Shown: positions 1-15,000 of the stretch, piece after piece
How the letters are laid out: every line of letters begins with the position of its first letter
Position numbering within the stretch: the first letter of the stretch is position 1
Assembly: GCF_905163445.1 (NCBI RefSeq)
Contig: NC_053193.1
Location: 7,378,001-7,442,000 of the forward strand
Length of the DNA: 64,000 bases
Direction: 5' to 3'
Origin: Pararge aegeria
Taxonomy: Eukaryota > Arthropoda > Insecta > Lepidoptera > Nymphalidae
The notes under the pieces: generated by a model
Database searches by the model: none
Told to the model about the DNA's origin: nothing
The model's input: only the letters and a program-made list of their open reading frames with translations
Translations under genes and position numbers: made by a program

Positions 1-86
1 TAACCAACCACTGCCCGGATTTTGATGAAATTTTGCACATCCTGGAGAACACGTTTAATTTAAGTGATATACATTTTTCATTTTAG

Positions 87-3000
87 GGTAAATGTAGTAA
101 GACAGTGTACACTCTATTGGATTTCTTAAATCGTTGGTTACTAGAATGGTGTCATGTGAAACAGAAACCCTTAGAGAATGAGAATTATAAGTAAGATACC
201 TTTACTTTTATTGTTTTTATTCATATAACGTTTTAAAATAAACTATAACAATAAACAATCAACAGGTCTATCAAGAAATTTATGGAAAAATTCGACAAGC
301 TTGCCATTGCGCGTGGAAATTTCTCATGTGGGGAGCTGGAAAGGGCCTTGCAATACCTGGAACTTTATATGGATGAGCAAAAGGGTAGAATGCAGGAGCA
401 ATTACCACTGCTGGCAGAAATTTACGCTCTTTTAGACGAACCGGATTCAGTAGCTGGTAGGACAACTAATAAATAATTTACAAATAACGTGGACGCGTTT
501 GCTGCTTTGGCCTGTAGCTTAACAAAAAAGATAATATATCTGTGGGAGAAGAAAAAGACCACAAAATAAACTTCGTTTTTCGTTCGTTTGTTATTATAGA
601 GTCACGAATTCCGACACTACGTTCTCACCTTAGGGGTCTAGCTACGCTAAGGCACCTCCTCCTAATCACTCCTATTTCGTATTACATATTTATTTTATTT
701 ACAAATCTTTTTCTTTCATTCTTTTATCCTTTCAGGAGCGATTTAGTTAAGTTGTGTACAACATGAAGTAGATGTCATATTATTATATTTGTGAGATGTC
801 GAAGAAGTCTTAAAAATAGATCTCCTTTTTTTGTTTTTAAGTATATCGGATGAAATTTTGGCCTTGAAATAAGCGCACTTTCCGAAATTAACTTAATGAA
901 ATACATTTTTTTACAGGAATCCTATCGTTGAAAAGATCAGAGCCATCTCTCAAAGAGTTGATATTGACTCAAGTGGTCACAGGCCGCTTGCAGGACGCCG
1001 CCCTGTGCTATGAAAGATTGGCTCAGGAAGGTCAACTCGATCGTCATAGTTTGCAGGTATTTATTCCATTTATGGATTACATTTTTGTGCTTATATATAC
1101 TTTTTCATAGCTATCCATCAAATATATGTTCCGTATGTTCGGATGTAATAAATGAGGGCGATATTTTGCAATCAAAATTAGATTATCTTATATATTCGTA
1201 GAATATTCGAGGTGACGGCTAGTAGCGTGGGTCTAAACTATAAATCCAGATATAGAATTTAGGTCATGATTAGAGAATAAAATTCGATCTACACAACTCT
1301 TTATCAATCCCTAATAACTACTGATCAAATTTGTAATAATAAATCGTTAATTTTTCATGACTGACATGGATTATTTCAGTTATTTGTAGTGCTGAGTGCA
1401 TGCTTCATTTATGGCCACGACTACGTACAACTTTGGAGTAAATTTAATTAATCACTAATAAATAAACTTACAGTTGAAGTTGCTTGCATCCAGTGGCGTG
1501 CACTTCATACATGCACAAAAGCACTGCATACCCTAAAAATTTTGTATTACTCATAAAGGGGATGGATTTTTCCACTTTTTGACAATCTCCTTCTTTATGC
1601 ATACCCTTGTTTAAAAATCCTGTGCACGCCACTGCTTGCATCTCGAACTAAAATTGTTACTTGAACATTTAAAATTTTTAGGGCATGATAGATTGCTACC
1701 TTGGTCTCGATCAGCCCTTCACAGCTTGTCGATTACTCAGTGAACACGATTCCGAGGATATGATGGAGTTGACTGCGGAACCTTTATGGCGATTGGGCAG
1801 GTTCGAACAGTTGGACGAATTAGCCAAGAAACCGGTGGTAAGTTTTTTGTGCAAATTTATTCCTTTTCTGTACAATATAATAATTGACGTAACGGACGGA
1901 ATATCGCATACAACACTTCGCAGAGGATGGAAGGGAAACAACCTGCAAAGTGCCGCCGTAATTCCTTTAATCTGAGTCGGATGTTATGCCTGTAATTACA
2001 CCGGCAACCACGCCTTTCAGACCGGACGTAGTAATACGGCTTGGACATAGTAATACTGCTTGGTGACAGCAATGCTACTTGGCAGAAGTAATTCCCGATT
2101 TGAGCTCTGTCACAAGAAGCTTTATTTGTGTTCTGATACATACAACTTGAATGAATGAATAGATACTGCTAGGCTAGTCTATTTTAGCTACTTTCACAGC
2201 ATTATGTCATATGGAATTTTACTATGGGATAACGCTGCTGATATTGGCACTATTTTCGTGCTGCAGAAGAGGGCTGTTCGAGCGATCTATAAAATGGGTC
2301 CGAGAAAGTCATTGAGAGATAAATTTAAAGATGTTAAGATAATGACATTTTTTAGCCAATACATATTTGAAAATTTAATGTATTTTCACAAAAATATATC
2401 TAAATTTAAGAGAAAATGTGACTGTAATAATTTGAACATTAGAAGCAAAAATAAACTTGCGGTGCAATATACTAGACTACATAAAATAAGTAATTCATTT
2501 AAAGGAAATTGTATACAATTTTACAATAAATTACCAGTTGATATATTGGAGATGTCTCTGTAAAAGTTCAAAGTTTGTATTAAACGTAAAGTCCTATTAT
2601 AGTATTAATTACTACGTCAACGATAAAATTTTTTGGGTGTAAATTATTGCTCTAACCAGGTTGCTTCTTTAATTCGTTTTTAAAGGACAATGTGAAATGG
2701 TGATAACAAATAAAAATAACAACCGGCTAAGTTTGTTGTGGGCTTCTTCTTAGACCAGGGCGCGTTTGGAACCTTCGTAGCTTTAGTAGTTTTAAGTTGA
2801 CGAATTTATTTGTCGCCATCAACTTACTCCTATGTCATATTTTACATGTAATGTACGCATCAAAAGTGCCATCTATGTGCCTATTTGAATAAAGAAATAT
2901 TTGACTTTGACTTTAAATGACTTCAAGGCAAGAGTGAGCGTTTTCTGGGCAAGCGCGCTCCAACTTAGACCGCATCATTGCTTTCAATCAGGCATTATTG

Positions 3001-6000
3001 TTGTCAAGTGCAAGCCTATCTAGTATAAAAAAACATCATAATTTTTATTTATTAATGTAAAGCTCAAGCTTTTGCTCAAGCAAATTTAAAACCCTATTTA
3101 TTGATCCACGATAGAAAATTATATATAATAATTTCCAGCCATCATCTCGCGAGAACTGGGGTCTTTTAATGGGCAGGATCCTTCTGGCATATCGTAGTGA
3201 AAAGCAAGATTTATTCAAGATTTCCTGTGACAATGCCATGAATCGTTTACTGTCACAAATGGACGGTGAGAGTAGAGGCGAAAGTGCTTTACGGAGTGGA
3301 TATCAGAGTATACTCGGACTGCATATCATTACTGAAGCTTCACACGCCGAAAATGTTCTCCAAAGGTATGTATGCTCACATTCATCGATTATCCTGGAAA
3401 TAAGCACGAATAAAAAACAACAAGTATTTATTTATTTATTAGCTTTTCTACCGGTTTTTTAATATATCAATATTAATAAAGAGTTATCACATCAATGTCT
3501 CGGAGTAACATAGGCTATGTTTTTAAAGTATCGCAGGTAATCTCCTGTAAACCGATAGATAAAACACGAATCACCGGTTTCAAGGAAAAAAGTTGCACTG
3601 ACTCGCTGTTGTTTCATCACGTCAACTGATTGATGTTCACTGCTAAGTATTCTTTTGTAGGAAATATCAAGGTCTTGGGTTTTCCGGTATCGGGTAGTAT
3701 TCCGGCATTCTCGTAATTTTTACCCCAACAGCCCGAAGGCTGAAAAAAAAAGAAAAAGCTCTTGTGACCGAAGTCCTAAGAGCTTTTTCTCCAACCCATT
3801 GTCAATTTAGGATTTTAACACATCGATCTATTGTGGTAATAACTATTGGTTCTTGTATGGATATCCTGTTTTCTGATTTGATTATGTAGATATACTCCAA
3901 GCAGAGCTCTTTCCAATGTCTGGTAACTGATACTGCTTTCATAAGAAGGCCATAGATATTTAGGCCACTTTCTTTACCTGCAGCAAAATAGGAAAAGATT
4001 TGTTTTAGGAATCAAAAATGCGTAAATGCGTAATCCTACTATTTCTTCTCTCAGACTGAAAGAGTTAGATGACGGTAATGACAGTAGCACAGATATAGTA
4101 AATCAGCTGTTAAGCGAATGGCGACAGCGTTTGTCCGTCGTTCAATCAGATGTCCGTACCGTGGAGCCGTTGTTAAGAATAAGAAGAATATTATTGCAGC
4201 AGACACAGGTATGAAAATACACTCTACTACTTGAAGGATTCGTTATCTTTTATCTTATTCTCATCCTTATAACATGTCAAAATCGTACATTTCTGACTAC
4301 AGACTCTTTTTTTACTTTTTTGACTACTAACTAATTTGCTAGGAAACAATAAACAAATTACTAAAGCAACAAATGATCTTGACTTCATTTAACATTTTTC
4401 GAAACGTTCGCAATATGTTTTATTGCGCTAAATTGAATGGGTATAGTCGTTTCTGTTTTTAAACTTCAGGCAAAAATTCAGGCTTTAAATAAAATTTGCC
4501 AAGCAATAATAAAGTATTTTTTTATTTTTTGAAATGTCTTGTAGGAACTATTGGAATATTCAGGCTTTAAATAAAATTTGCCAAGCAATAAAAAGTATTT
4601 TTTTATTTTTGAAATGTCTTGTAGGAACTATTGGAACCAAGTCATCCCGTAACAGCAAACAAACTAAGAACATGCATTGGCGACTTATGGCTGCAAAGCG
4701 CAAAACACGCCAGAACAGCTGGCATTTTCCAACAGGTACGTTGATTATGGGATTGTTGTGGACTAATCAATCGAATTTGTTACGATAGGATTTGTGGTTG
4801 TACGTTGTCTGTTTACCAAAAATCAAAACGGTTAAAACTGACGTTAAAACAACAATAGATTAGTTGGGTAAGGTGTCTTCCGACGTTTTGGGTCCGAATT
4901 TATGACTTACTTTTTTCCGAGTCTCAGAGATCAAAATTTTTATTTCTTATAGGCCTATTTTATAAGCATATAGGCTATTTATGTTATCGGTCTCGGTCAG
5001 TATCACTAATATTGAATATTGAATGATGCTCGTTAAATAAGTTTCTTGATATATCACTGCAGCATGGGTTAGGTTGAAGCTCTATAAACCTCTTATAAGA
5101 AAGGAGGTGTACAGGTAACATTATTTTTTTAAACTGATGCTTGTGATGAGTTTTTCATGAAACCAAATTGAAATGTTTTGTTAGATACTTACCAATCCCT
5201 GAACATAACTGAGGATTCACAAAATTTTGATAAAATGATTTCCTATTTCAGTCCTATATGTACATTCTTAACGCTGAGGAATACAAACCGGAGGAGCTAT
5301 TTATCGAGAAAGCCAAGATATATTGGGCACGTGGGCAACAGGAACAATCATTTACAACTCTCAGAAGGGGTCTTGAAGAAGCTTATCCGCAAATAGATAA
5401 GCTTACTCAGGAACAAAGGTAACATGTTATTAAAATAATCGATTTAAGAATAAGTTAGGGCGTTTTTAAATATTGGATATTTGAGATTTTTATTGTTTTC
5501 TTAACAATTATTTATTGTAAAGTCAACATCTCCTGAAGATGCTCCGTTTTCGGAGCGAAACGTGCATAGAGTGTACATCGCCGAAGATCTGTTTGTTGTC
5601 GAGTATAAAGATTGAACAAAGCTTAACTTAACTTGCGGCGTGCTTTCATTAAATAAATATACTACGACAATACACACATCACCATCTAGCCACCAAAGTA
5701 AGCGTAGCTTGTGTTATGGGTACTAAGATGACTGATGAATATTTTTATGAATAATATATATAAATACTTAAAATGTAAAGATATACAATCAGACACTGAA
5801 AAACATCACACACGCACACGCAAAATCAAACGAACACGCACACGCATGCGCACGCACGTACTCGTGGACTTAGATACGAAGAGGAATAACGATTATGATA
5901 AGAGCAGCAGTATAATAGAGAAATAAATTATTAATGCAATTTTCAATTCTATTTTTCTTTATTTCAGAAAAATATGTGCTAAAGCAAGGCTTTTAATAGC

Positions 6001-9000
6001 GAAATATAATGACGAAACAACGAATGTGGACGTTGATGTCAATATTGGCTACTACAAAGAGTCAGTTGAAGTGTTCAAACAATGGGAGAAAAGTTTGGTA
6101 GGTTTAAAATATTATGAATGGCTAGTTTACATTTGTTTAGTAATAAGATAGTAAGTATGGTAACAAATATTTTTGATGGTTTACACAATTAAGTTGTTAT
6201 AATAATATTTATTAATGTCGAGGTACATTACAGTCTTAAGCTGGACTATATAATCAATTTATAATCCAAAGTAATTTAATGATTTCATAACAATACTTTA
6301 CGAGTAGTGAGTTTAATAAAAATAATAACAGGGTTGTTATTTTTCAGAAAGAACGACTTATATAATACCTATCGAAAAAGGAATATAAATTTATACAATG
6401 CTGCGTCCGGCAACCGATTGTTTTACATATGTTCGTATATTAATTTGTTACAGGTCTGCTTAGGGACATACTACGAAAAAGTCAGTACAACTGAGACGGC
6501 AAACAACACAAATACCTTATGGTCACGAAGGTTGTATGCTCTCAACAGCTACGGAAAGGCGTTGCAATATGGGCACAAGTATTTGTACCAGAGTATGCCT
6601 AGGATGCTGTCTATATGGTAAGTGCATTATTTTCTCTTTCTCGGAACCTGATCAGACGCACGATTTTAAGGGTGAATTCTTACCTATCTTCAGCAACTAT
6701 CGAGAGGCTCTTAGATTTGCTAAAATCCTAGGAGTCGTTTAGGGGGTGCGTCTCGAGGTAAGAGGTCATCTGACTACATGCTCCTCGTTTATGAACGTAT
6801 ATGTTCGTTTCAGAAAGGATAGTACGATAACAAGCTGGTCTCTTCCCGGGACTGCATGGAAGAAAGAAACAGCTAGAACCCCAACTTTGTCCACACATGA
6901 CCCTGAAATCCCTACGTACGAGACTATTGGACTCTACTCTGTTTTTATTACTCCCGCTTAATTTTAATTAACGACCTTGAAACTATGACTTATTTTTAAA
7001 ACAGCTACAGATCAGATGGTCTGAATGTGTATAATAGTTCAATATTTTCATTCATTCTTTCGGTCCTATACTTTCCTTGCCAGTAGTTAAACTTTCTTTT
7101 AGGTTGGACGTAGAAGTCACTTCATCAGATACTAGCATCCACGCAATATTGGCCCAAATGACTGAAGTGATAAAGACATACTCGGAAAGGTTGCCTATTT
7201 ACCTCTACTTGACGGCTTTTTCGCAAATTGTGTCAAGAATTTGTCACCCTGTTAAAGAGGTAAGTAAACTTTTATTTAACAGAATTCTTTGGTCATTCGG
7301 TCATTTCCCCAGAAAAGTTGTGGGTTGCTTGGAAAAAATTTGGCGATACGGTATAACGTGGCACTGCGCGCTCTTACGGTAAACCTACTGAAATGCGTCT
7401 GTCATCAATAAAAGACTATAATGTTATGAGCTAAGGTTCGAAGATTTGGGATAACAACACCTGATGATTCTTGTAAGACTTTAATCAACTCATACAAGAT
7501 TCCACACTTCCAATCGCAGTCCAGAATGTTACGAGGTCACTAGATTTCACAAATGAATAACATTGTTTAAATGGTTTCGCTTCGCTCTAGGAGAGACCGT
7601 TCAGTCGCGACTGGCGCCAGCCTTTATACCGCTTCTCGGACGCCTATAATCTTCTTTCATCGGAAAGTGTAAACAAAAGGAATGATCTAGAAATGTTTAT
7701 AATTAAATCTATTCTCGGTAATTCGTACGTATTAGGTACACATGTTAAATACCTACTCTTTAAGTAGTCCTTTGTAAAAAAATTCTTCTGTTGCCAGGTA
7801 TATTTACAACTAAAAGCGATCATAGTCAAGTTAATTTTGGCATATCCTCAACACACGCTGTGGATGATGATGTGTGTGATCAAGTCAAGTTATCCCCAAA
7901 GAATGAAGCGATGCGCGGATGTTTTCTCTGACTCAAGACTGAAAGAGCCACATATGTTGAAACTCGTGTGCGACTTTACTCAGTTAGCTGAGAAACTCAT
8001 CGAGCTGTGTAATAAACCTATAGTGGGGAGTGGGTCGGTAAGAATTAACAATTTTTATCATGATATATCTGTAGAAAATGTGTATTCTGTTTAGCTTGCT
8101 ATATTTCTTTATTTTTCTAGTAGTGTAGTACAATATAGGTGTATACATGAAGTTTTGTATGAAATTGTTATTTTTAAATGATTTTCCTTATATGAAGGAT
8201 AAAGGTAGTATTAACCATACACCCTTCTCAAAAAGTCATGGTGTACTTTATACACTGGCAGCTCCCCCTGACTTTGTCCGCTTACAACTTGTTATAAGTT
8301 TTATATACAAACTTAACACAATATACCTCGAGTTACTGCGACTGGTTGCCACGCCGATCTGCGTTTTTAAATCGTTTTCTAGGCTCCCAAGGGTGGTAAC
8401 ACAATATTATGTAGCCCAAAATATGGGCTTATAAGCAAAAAAGATTTTCCATATCCGACACTTCCATTAACAAGAAACCGTGTACAAGAATCAAAAACCT
8501 AACTTAAAAATAACTCTTCAGCATTATTCTATTAGTATAGATACCCGTTAACAGATTTTGTAATGTGATTATATGTCATCAATTATCACGTTTTCTACTA
8601 ACACAATCGAGCATCTTGCCATCAAATAATGGGTATAAAAGTAAATTAAGTACTAAATAAACTTTTTTATATTTACAGACTACAACTGTAACGTCACTGG
8701 TTCGAACACTACCGCGTCTTCTCGCCGGAGAGAACTTTAGTCATATCATGATGCCCTTCCAGGTAGTCTTAAGATTTTAATTTCAGTTTTATTTTAAGGG
8801 ATTTTCACGTGTATTTGGAGTGTATTTTTTTTACAATGCAAATAGACTGTACCGAAGTCACAGTTAATTTGAATGTGTTTATAGTTTTTTACAATTGTGG
8901 TGGATTTTATCTCTACAGATTATGACCTGTTTTATTATATTTCCGACAGGAGTTCTGTAAGGTAGTACTTCCTTCGAAAGCGGCTCGTCAAGAGCGTATA

Positions 9001-12000
9001 GATTTTAATATACCTACGGAACCACCGGTGTACATAGCTGGCATTGAAGAGCAGATAAATATTATACCGTCTTTGCAAAAACCGAGGAAAGTAACATTAA
9101 AAGGTATGTTTACAAACTGGTTGAGTACTGGAACGATATATATGAGGGAATCCCGAAAGTCGTTTTGGGACTGGTTTATGAATAGTCAATTACGTAAAAC
9201 ACATTTATTAATTTGAGGTTAAGAAATGACGCGACAAGATCGTGTCGACCAGAAATCCCTATAAAAGATCAACGTCCAGTAGTATACGTTAATCGCGAAA
9301 TTTATTCATGCAACATCTATCTAGACGAGATTGCGTATAATGGTCGATATATAGTCGTTTTCATCAATCGTTTTTTATCATAATCTCATAATCACTCGAC
9401 TGATTAACGTCTTCTGCTGGACATGGGTCTTCCAAAGGGACTTCCAGTCGCCGTCGTGTGCCTCGTGTATTCTGCTACTATGCTTTCTCTAACTTAGGAT
9501 GATAGTTTTGACAGCTCACAGTTTATACAATGAGGTATTTTATAAACGTGAATGAATCTATTCTATTCTATTATCGATTAATCTTTTCATAGAACTTAGA
9601 ATCGATAGTTTCAATACAACAATATTTTGGATTGTTCGATATTTCGACCCAGTTGCATGAATCGTGGTCACGACGGGATATTATCGTGGTATGTATGCAT
9701 AAAATTCACATTACCAAATGTTAAACATGTAAAAACCACTATACTACTTAATAATGAGGAATTGAATCCGGTGGATACAACAGTATTTCTAGGAATAACG
9801 TTAGATGCTAAACTTCAATGGGGCCCTCATGTAAATAATTTATCGAACAGGCTTAGTTCTGCTGCCTATGCAGTAAAGAAGATACGCCACCTGACAGACA
9901 TAGAAACTGCTAGGCTAGTCTATTTTAGTTACTTTCACAGCATTATGGAATTTTACTATGGGGTAATGCTGCTGATATTGGCACTATTTTCGTGCTGCAG
10001 AAGAAGGCTGTTCGTGCGATCTATAAAATGGGTCCGAGAGAGTCATTGAAAGATAAATTTAAAGATGTTAAAATAATGACACTCTATAGCCAATACATAT
10101 TTGAAAATTTAATGTATGTGCACAAAAATATATCAAAATTTAAAAGAAAATGTGACTGCAATAATTTGAACGTTAGAAGTAAAAATAAACTTGCAGTGCA
10201 GTACACTAGACTACACAAAATAAGCAATTCATTTAAAGGAAATTGTATACAATTTTACAATAAATTACCGGCTGATATCTTGGGGATGTCACTAAAGAAG
10301 TTCAAAGTTTGTATTAAGCGAAAGCTTATAGAAAAGTCCTATTATAGTATAAAGGATTACGTAAACGATAAAAAAGCTTGGGTGTAAACAATTGCTCTAA
10401 CCAGGTTGCTTCTTAAATTTTTTCTAATGACAATGTGAGATGGTGATAACAAAAAGAACACCCGGCTAAGTTTGTTGTGGGCTTCTTCTTAGACCAGGGC
10501 GCGATTGGAACCCTCGTAGCTTTAGTTTTAAGTTTACGATTGTAGTTATCGCCATCACTACTCACTGCTATGTACACATTTTGTATACAATAACGCATCA
10601 AAAGTGCCATCTATGTGCCTATTTGAATAAAGGAATATTTGACTTTGACTTTGACTTTGACTTTGACTGTACCTGTTGAACTATATTTAAGAAATGTTGG
10701 TTAACCACGAAAATCTTAGTTTAAAATCTTTAATTAGTCAGATTATAATTTATGATACACTCAATATTATATTTATTTTTAGACAAAATCATTCCCATCT
10801 ATGACTTTTATATGCTTACACGACTGGCAGTAATCATATGTACTGATTTCTCATTTTAAAACTAAAATAGTTTATTATATAAATGAAATTTGTAATATTA
10901 TTGCGTCATAAATAATTGCAAATACTTTTATAATTAACAAAAAATTATAATATTGTGAGATCATTCTGCTGATTGATGTTCGATTTATTTTATTTTAAAA
11001 CCGATTTCGATAGTCCGTATGTTTTCGTTACGCGTGGCATTCATTAAGTGGGCGGTACGCATCGATGTAGAACGACATTATTTGTATTATATTTTACCGG
11101 AAAAGAGTGCGAAACTTTACGGGCGTGCACCTGCAAAATTATCATCCAAAATTAGACAAAGCGTAAGTACTATTGTGTCAGTTTTAAATCAAGCTGCTTA
11201 TTTGCTCAGCTCATTATAGTACGTTCGTCTAGCACTCATGTTATCAGAAGAATTTCATGGAATAGAACATAAAAACCTAATGTTTTGTCGTGATAACATA
11301 TAGGTACGTTAACAGCATATGCAAACCTAAACTTTACCGTGTTATTATTAGTAATTTAAACTCATCATTCGATACGGCGTCCGGAACAATGCAAGCAATT
11401 ATCAACGCAATTTGGAAGTCAAGGTCGATGTTTTTCTGAACACGTAGTAGGAAATGTCTAACGGCAGGTTTATTTATTGTAATTTGCAATTGATTAAAAC
11501 CGTTAGAGGTCTGGACATGGCAGTTAAGAAATACCTAGTATTTATATCTATCAATATTTTGCATATAAACACCATTTGCTTTACTTATCTTTGTTGAACG
11601 AATCTAAAATTTATTCCTTTTTTATGATTACTATTTAAAGAAGAACTCATTTTCAATTGCGTACCTAACAGGTGTTCAAGAGTGAAGGAAGAAAAAGATT
11701 TTTTTGTGTATTTGTAGAAAACGGGACATTTAAGTTTAGGGTCTTAAACCGCCAATATATGGTACACATCAAAAGTCACACCTACAAAGTGATCGACGGA
11801 TGGCGGTTTTTTTTTACACATAAGTAAAATGTCGCGTGACTAACATTTTCAGGTTTACAGTTTAAAGTCAGCAAGCGTTTTCGAAAATAGATGTTTATCT
11901 TTTAATGAAATAAAAAATATAATAATTGAATATACTACGATCACACACATCCCAATCAACCTCCAAAGTAAGCGTAGCTTATGTTATGGGTAGTAAGATG

Positions 12001-15000
12001 ACTGATGAATATTTCTATAAATAACATGCATAAATACTTATAATATACAAATAAACAACCAGACACTGAAAAACATTTATGTGCATCACACCAACAGTTT
12101 CCAATTGTAGGAATCGAATCCACGGAAATGGACTCAGAAAGCTGGGTCGCTGAGCACTGCGCCAGCCTGCCGCTTATATTATCTGTGAGGTATTTAATCT
12201 TACAAAGGCGTTTAAAGTGGATATATTTTTAACGCGAAGTATTTTTAGTCTCTGAGAAATTTCGTAGAAGCAAAAAAGCTAAACCTTAAATATTTTCACT
12301 TTCTTAAGGTTCGGATGGAAAGTCCTATATAATAATGCTGAAGCCCAGAGACGATCTTCGCAAGGACTACCGTCTGATGGAGTTCAACGTAGTCGTTAAC
12401 AGATTCCTTCAAGACGCCCCAGAAACACGTCGTAGAAGACTTTACATACGGACTTATAGCGTGTTGCCTTTGAATGAAGAGTGTGGTCTTATTGAATGGG
12501 TGCCAAATCTAGTAGGATTGAGGCCCGTACTTATGCATATTTATAAGCAAAAAGGTAGGTGATTTTTAGCACAACATTATTATACCTAACAATTATTTGC
12601 TTTCCGTAACTTATTTGCTTAGAACTTCATTGATCCGAGGGCTACCAATAAAAGTAAAGAAACAAATGTTATTGTGACACTGGTAAAATTGGACACAGAT
12701 TTTCATCCGACGTCTAGCTATGTCTAGATATAACTAGACAAATAAAACCTTCAAATTTTTTTCAGGCAATTTACAGAAGTGGGATCTGAGTACCAATAAT
12801 TATGTTTTCAATATTTTACAAACACTTTTTCAATTGTGCATTTCACAGGTATACATACAAGTAACCGGGAACTAAAAGAAATGATGTGCTCTAATCGAGA
12901 TCCGGTGGAGAAAAAGCGTCGTATTTACGAGGAACAACTTTTAGTGCGTCACCCACCTGTCTTCCAGGAGTGGTTTCGAAGAGTATTCTCAGACCCCTAT
13001 GGATGGTAAAATACACTTATTTATGCTATAACTAGTTCTAAAACATTATTTTGACAATCTTGTACTGGCCAAATAAATGCGAGCCTTGGCCCGTAAAAGT
13101 TGTATGAAAATCCGTAACTGTCGTGGTTTAGCGGCTAAATAAAATACATAGTAAACTCATATCTGTTGCGTAATTCAATAATATAATCTTTTACTTTGAA
13201 ATATGGGAACCAAGGAGGTAACATATAAAAGGATTTATTGAAATTTTTAAGTGGCTAGCAAATAGAAACCTGTTTATTGAAAAAAAAAACAAACGAATGA
13301 ACACTCTAACGCGGCATACGTTGTATGTGTTTCATGCACCAACGCCTCTTATTTTGGCCGCATCATTAATGTACTATTATGTAATAACTTTTAATCGAAA
13401 AATATTTGTCATGCAGGTATCAAGCAAGATCTGCGTATATAAGAACAACCGCTGTTATGTCTATGGTTGGTTATATTCTAGGTGAGAAAAAAACATATTT
13501 ATTATTCGGATTTACACGTGATTTCACAAGCGTCGGAACGGTGATGATTTATTTATTGAAACATAAAGAAACAGAAAGTTCTGTTGTCGTTTGTAGTATG
13601 TTGTTTGCCAATCGCTAAATATTGATATTGAGTTGTGATAAATAATACATAAAACAACAATTTTCAAACGTAGTCTTTGACAAATTAAAATATATTGCGG
13701 GTAATTGGATAATTTATGTAATATAAGTCTATGCTCCTTAGAGTCGTGTTGCTCTGACAAAAGGGTAGGCACGTGAACACATTTCAGTATGTACAAAGAT
13801 ATCGAGAATTTCATGTAATAAATCCGCACTTATTAAAGGTTTAGGAGATCGACACGGCGAAAATATATCATTCGACTCGACTAATGGCGATACAGTCCAC
13901 GTGGATTTCAACTGTCTGTTCAACAAGGGAGAGTCCTTTGAATGGCCGGAACGAGTGCCGTTTAGACTCACACACAACATGGAGTCTGCTATGGGACCTC
14001 TGAAACATGAGGGCATGTTCAGGTATGTATAGATCGCACGATCTTACTTGACTACTCTATCGCTACCATATCGCTATTGAATTTCTGAGCAACCACTCGT
14101 GACTTATTCTATCCGGCCAACATAGTTCATGCGTACTGTAGTTACATGTGTACTGTTTTCTAAATGTAAAGTAAATTAACAATCCTGTACTAATTCATCT
14201 TGTCATTTTGGTAGTTTGATTTGAAAAGTTTCTCAAGAGTATCGAAAATATATTGTAAATTTTGTTGATTTCGATGTGTTCTTTTCGCTTGTTGCTGTGC
14301 TCGTAACCTTACAACTTGCAATGCCATTTCGAAAACAATACCCAAACTTTTTTTAATACTACGAGCAGTTTTTTTATCATGATTTCCTTTGGCTCTCAAA
14401 ACGTCAAACTTATATCTTAACCGGGCTTATACATTGGCGGTGATACATTATTGGTTAGAGTTACGGTCTCCCCCGGGGGACCGATTTCGATCCCGAGTGG
14501 ACTACAGCATAAAACCATCTCATTCTGAGAAGAGAAACGTGCCCTGTGCATGATGATGATATCTGAACCTTTATTTGTAAATTTAATAGGCATCAAATAC
14601 ACATCATCAAACAGTCTCAAAAGAGTTAAGTTAGTGGGCTTAGTATCTTCACACAGATTCTAAAAAATGCTATTAGTTTAGAATTCTCTTAACTTTCAAT
14701 TATCTAGGAAAAGCTGTGAAGCTGTGATGCACGCATTACGCGCTCAGACCGCAGCCCTAATGTCGGTGATCGGGCCCTTCGTGTACGACCCGCTAGTGTC
14801 GTGGGGCCGCGGGCGCTCCGCCCCGCTTGATTGCGGAGAGCGTACCAACGAGCAGGCGTTGCAACATCTGTCGCACATCCGGCAACGGCTTAATGGGATG
14901 GTGAGACTTTTAATAGTTATTTATGCAACGGTTGTATAAGAAGGGGTATTTGATTCCTAATTATCAACATTTGCAAACAAGACTTTTTCTATGGGTGTAG

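Larger units (their letters stand above)
9104..12308 (+). other. ATR intron 14, the longest ATR intron in the window
   Basis: This 3.2-kb intron separates the P-loop exon from the exon with the ATP-binding lysine. Its length is largely due to the LINE copy (9698-10671) and SINE (11931-12173). The rest is AT-rich with no conserved frame that I can support. A 66-codon frame at 11019-11219 has no recognisable motif. Confidence 0.7.

Noticed and set aside
5735..5926. 63-codon frame rich in Arg and Thr
   Set aside because: It is produced by the SINE tail and the adjoining CACACG microsatellite.
11019..11219. 66-codon frame in the long ATR intron, considered as a missing exon
   Set aside because: The ATR sequence is already continuous across the intron in the correct phase, and the peptide matches nothing in the PI3K-like kinase family.
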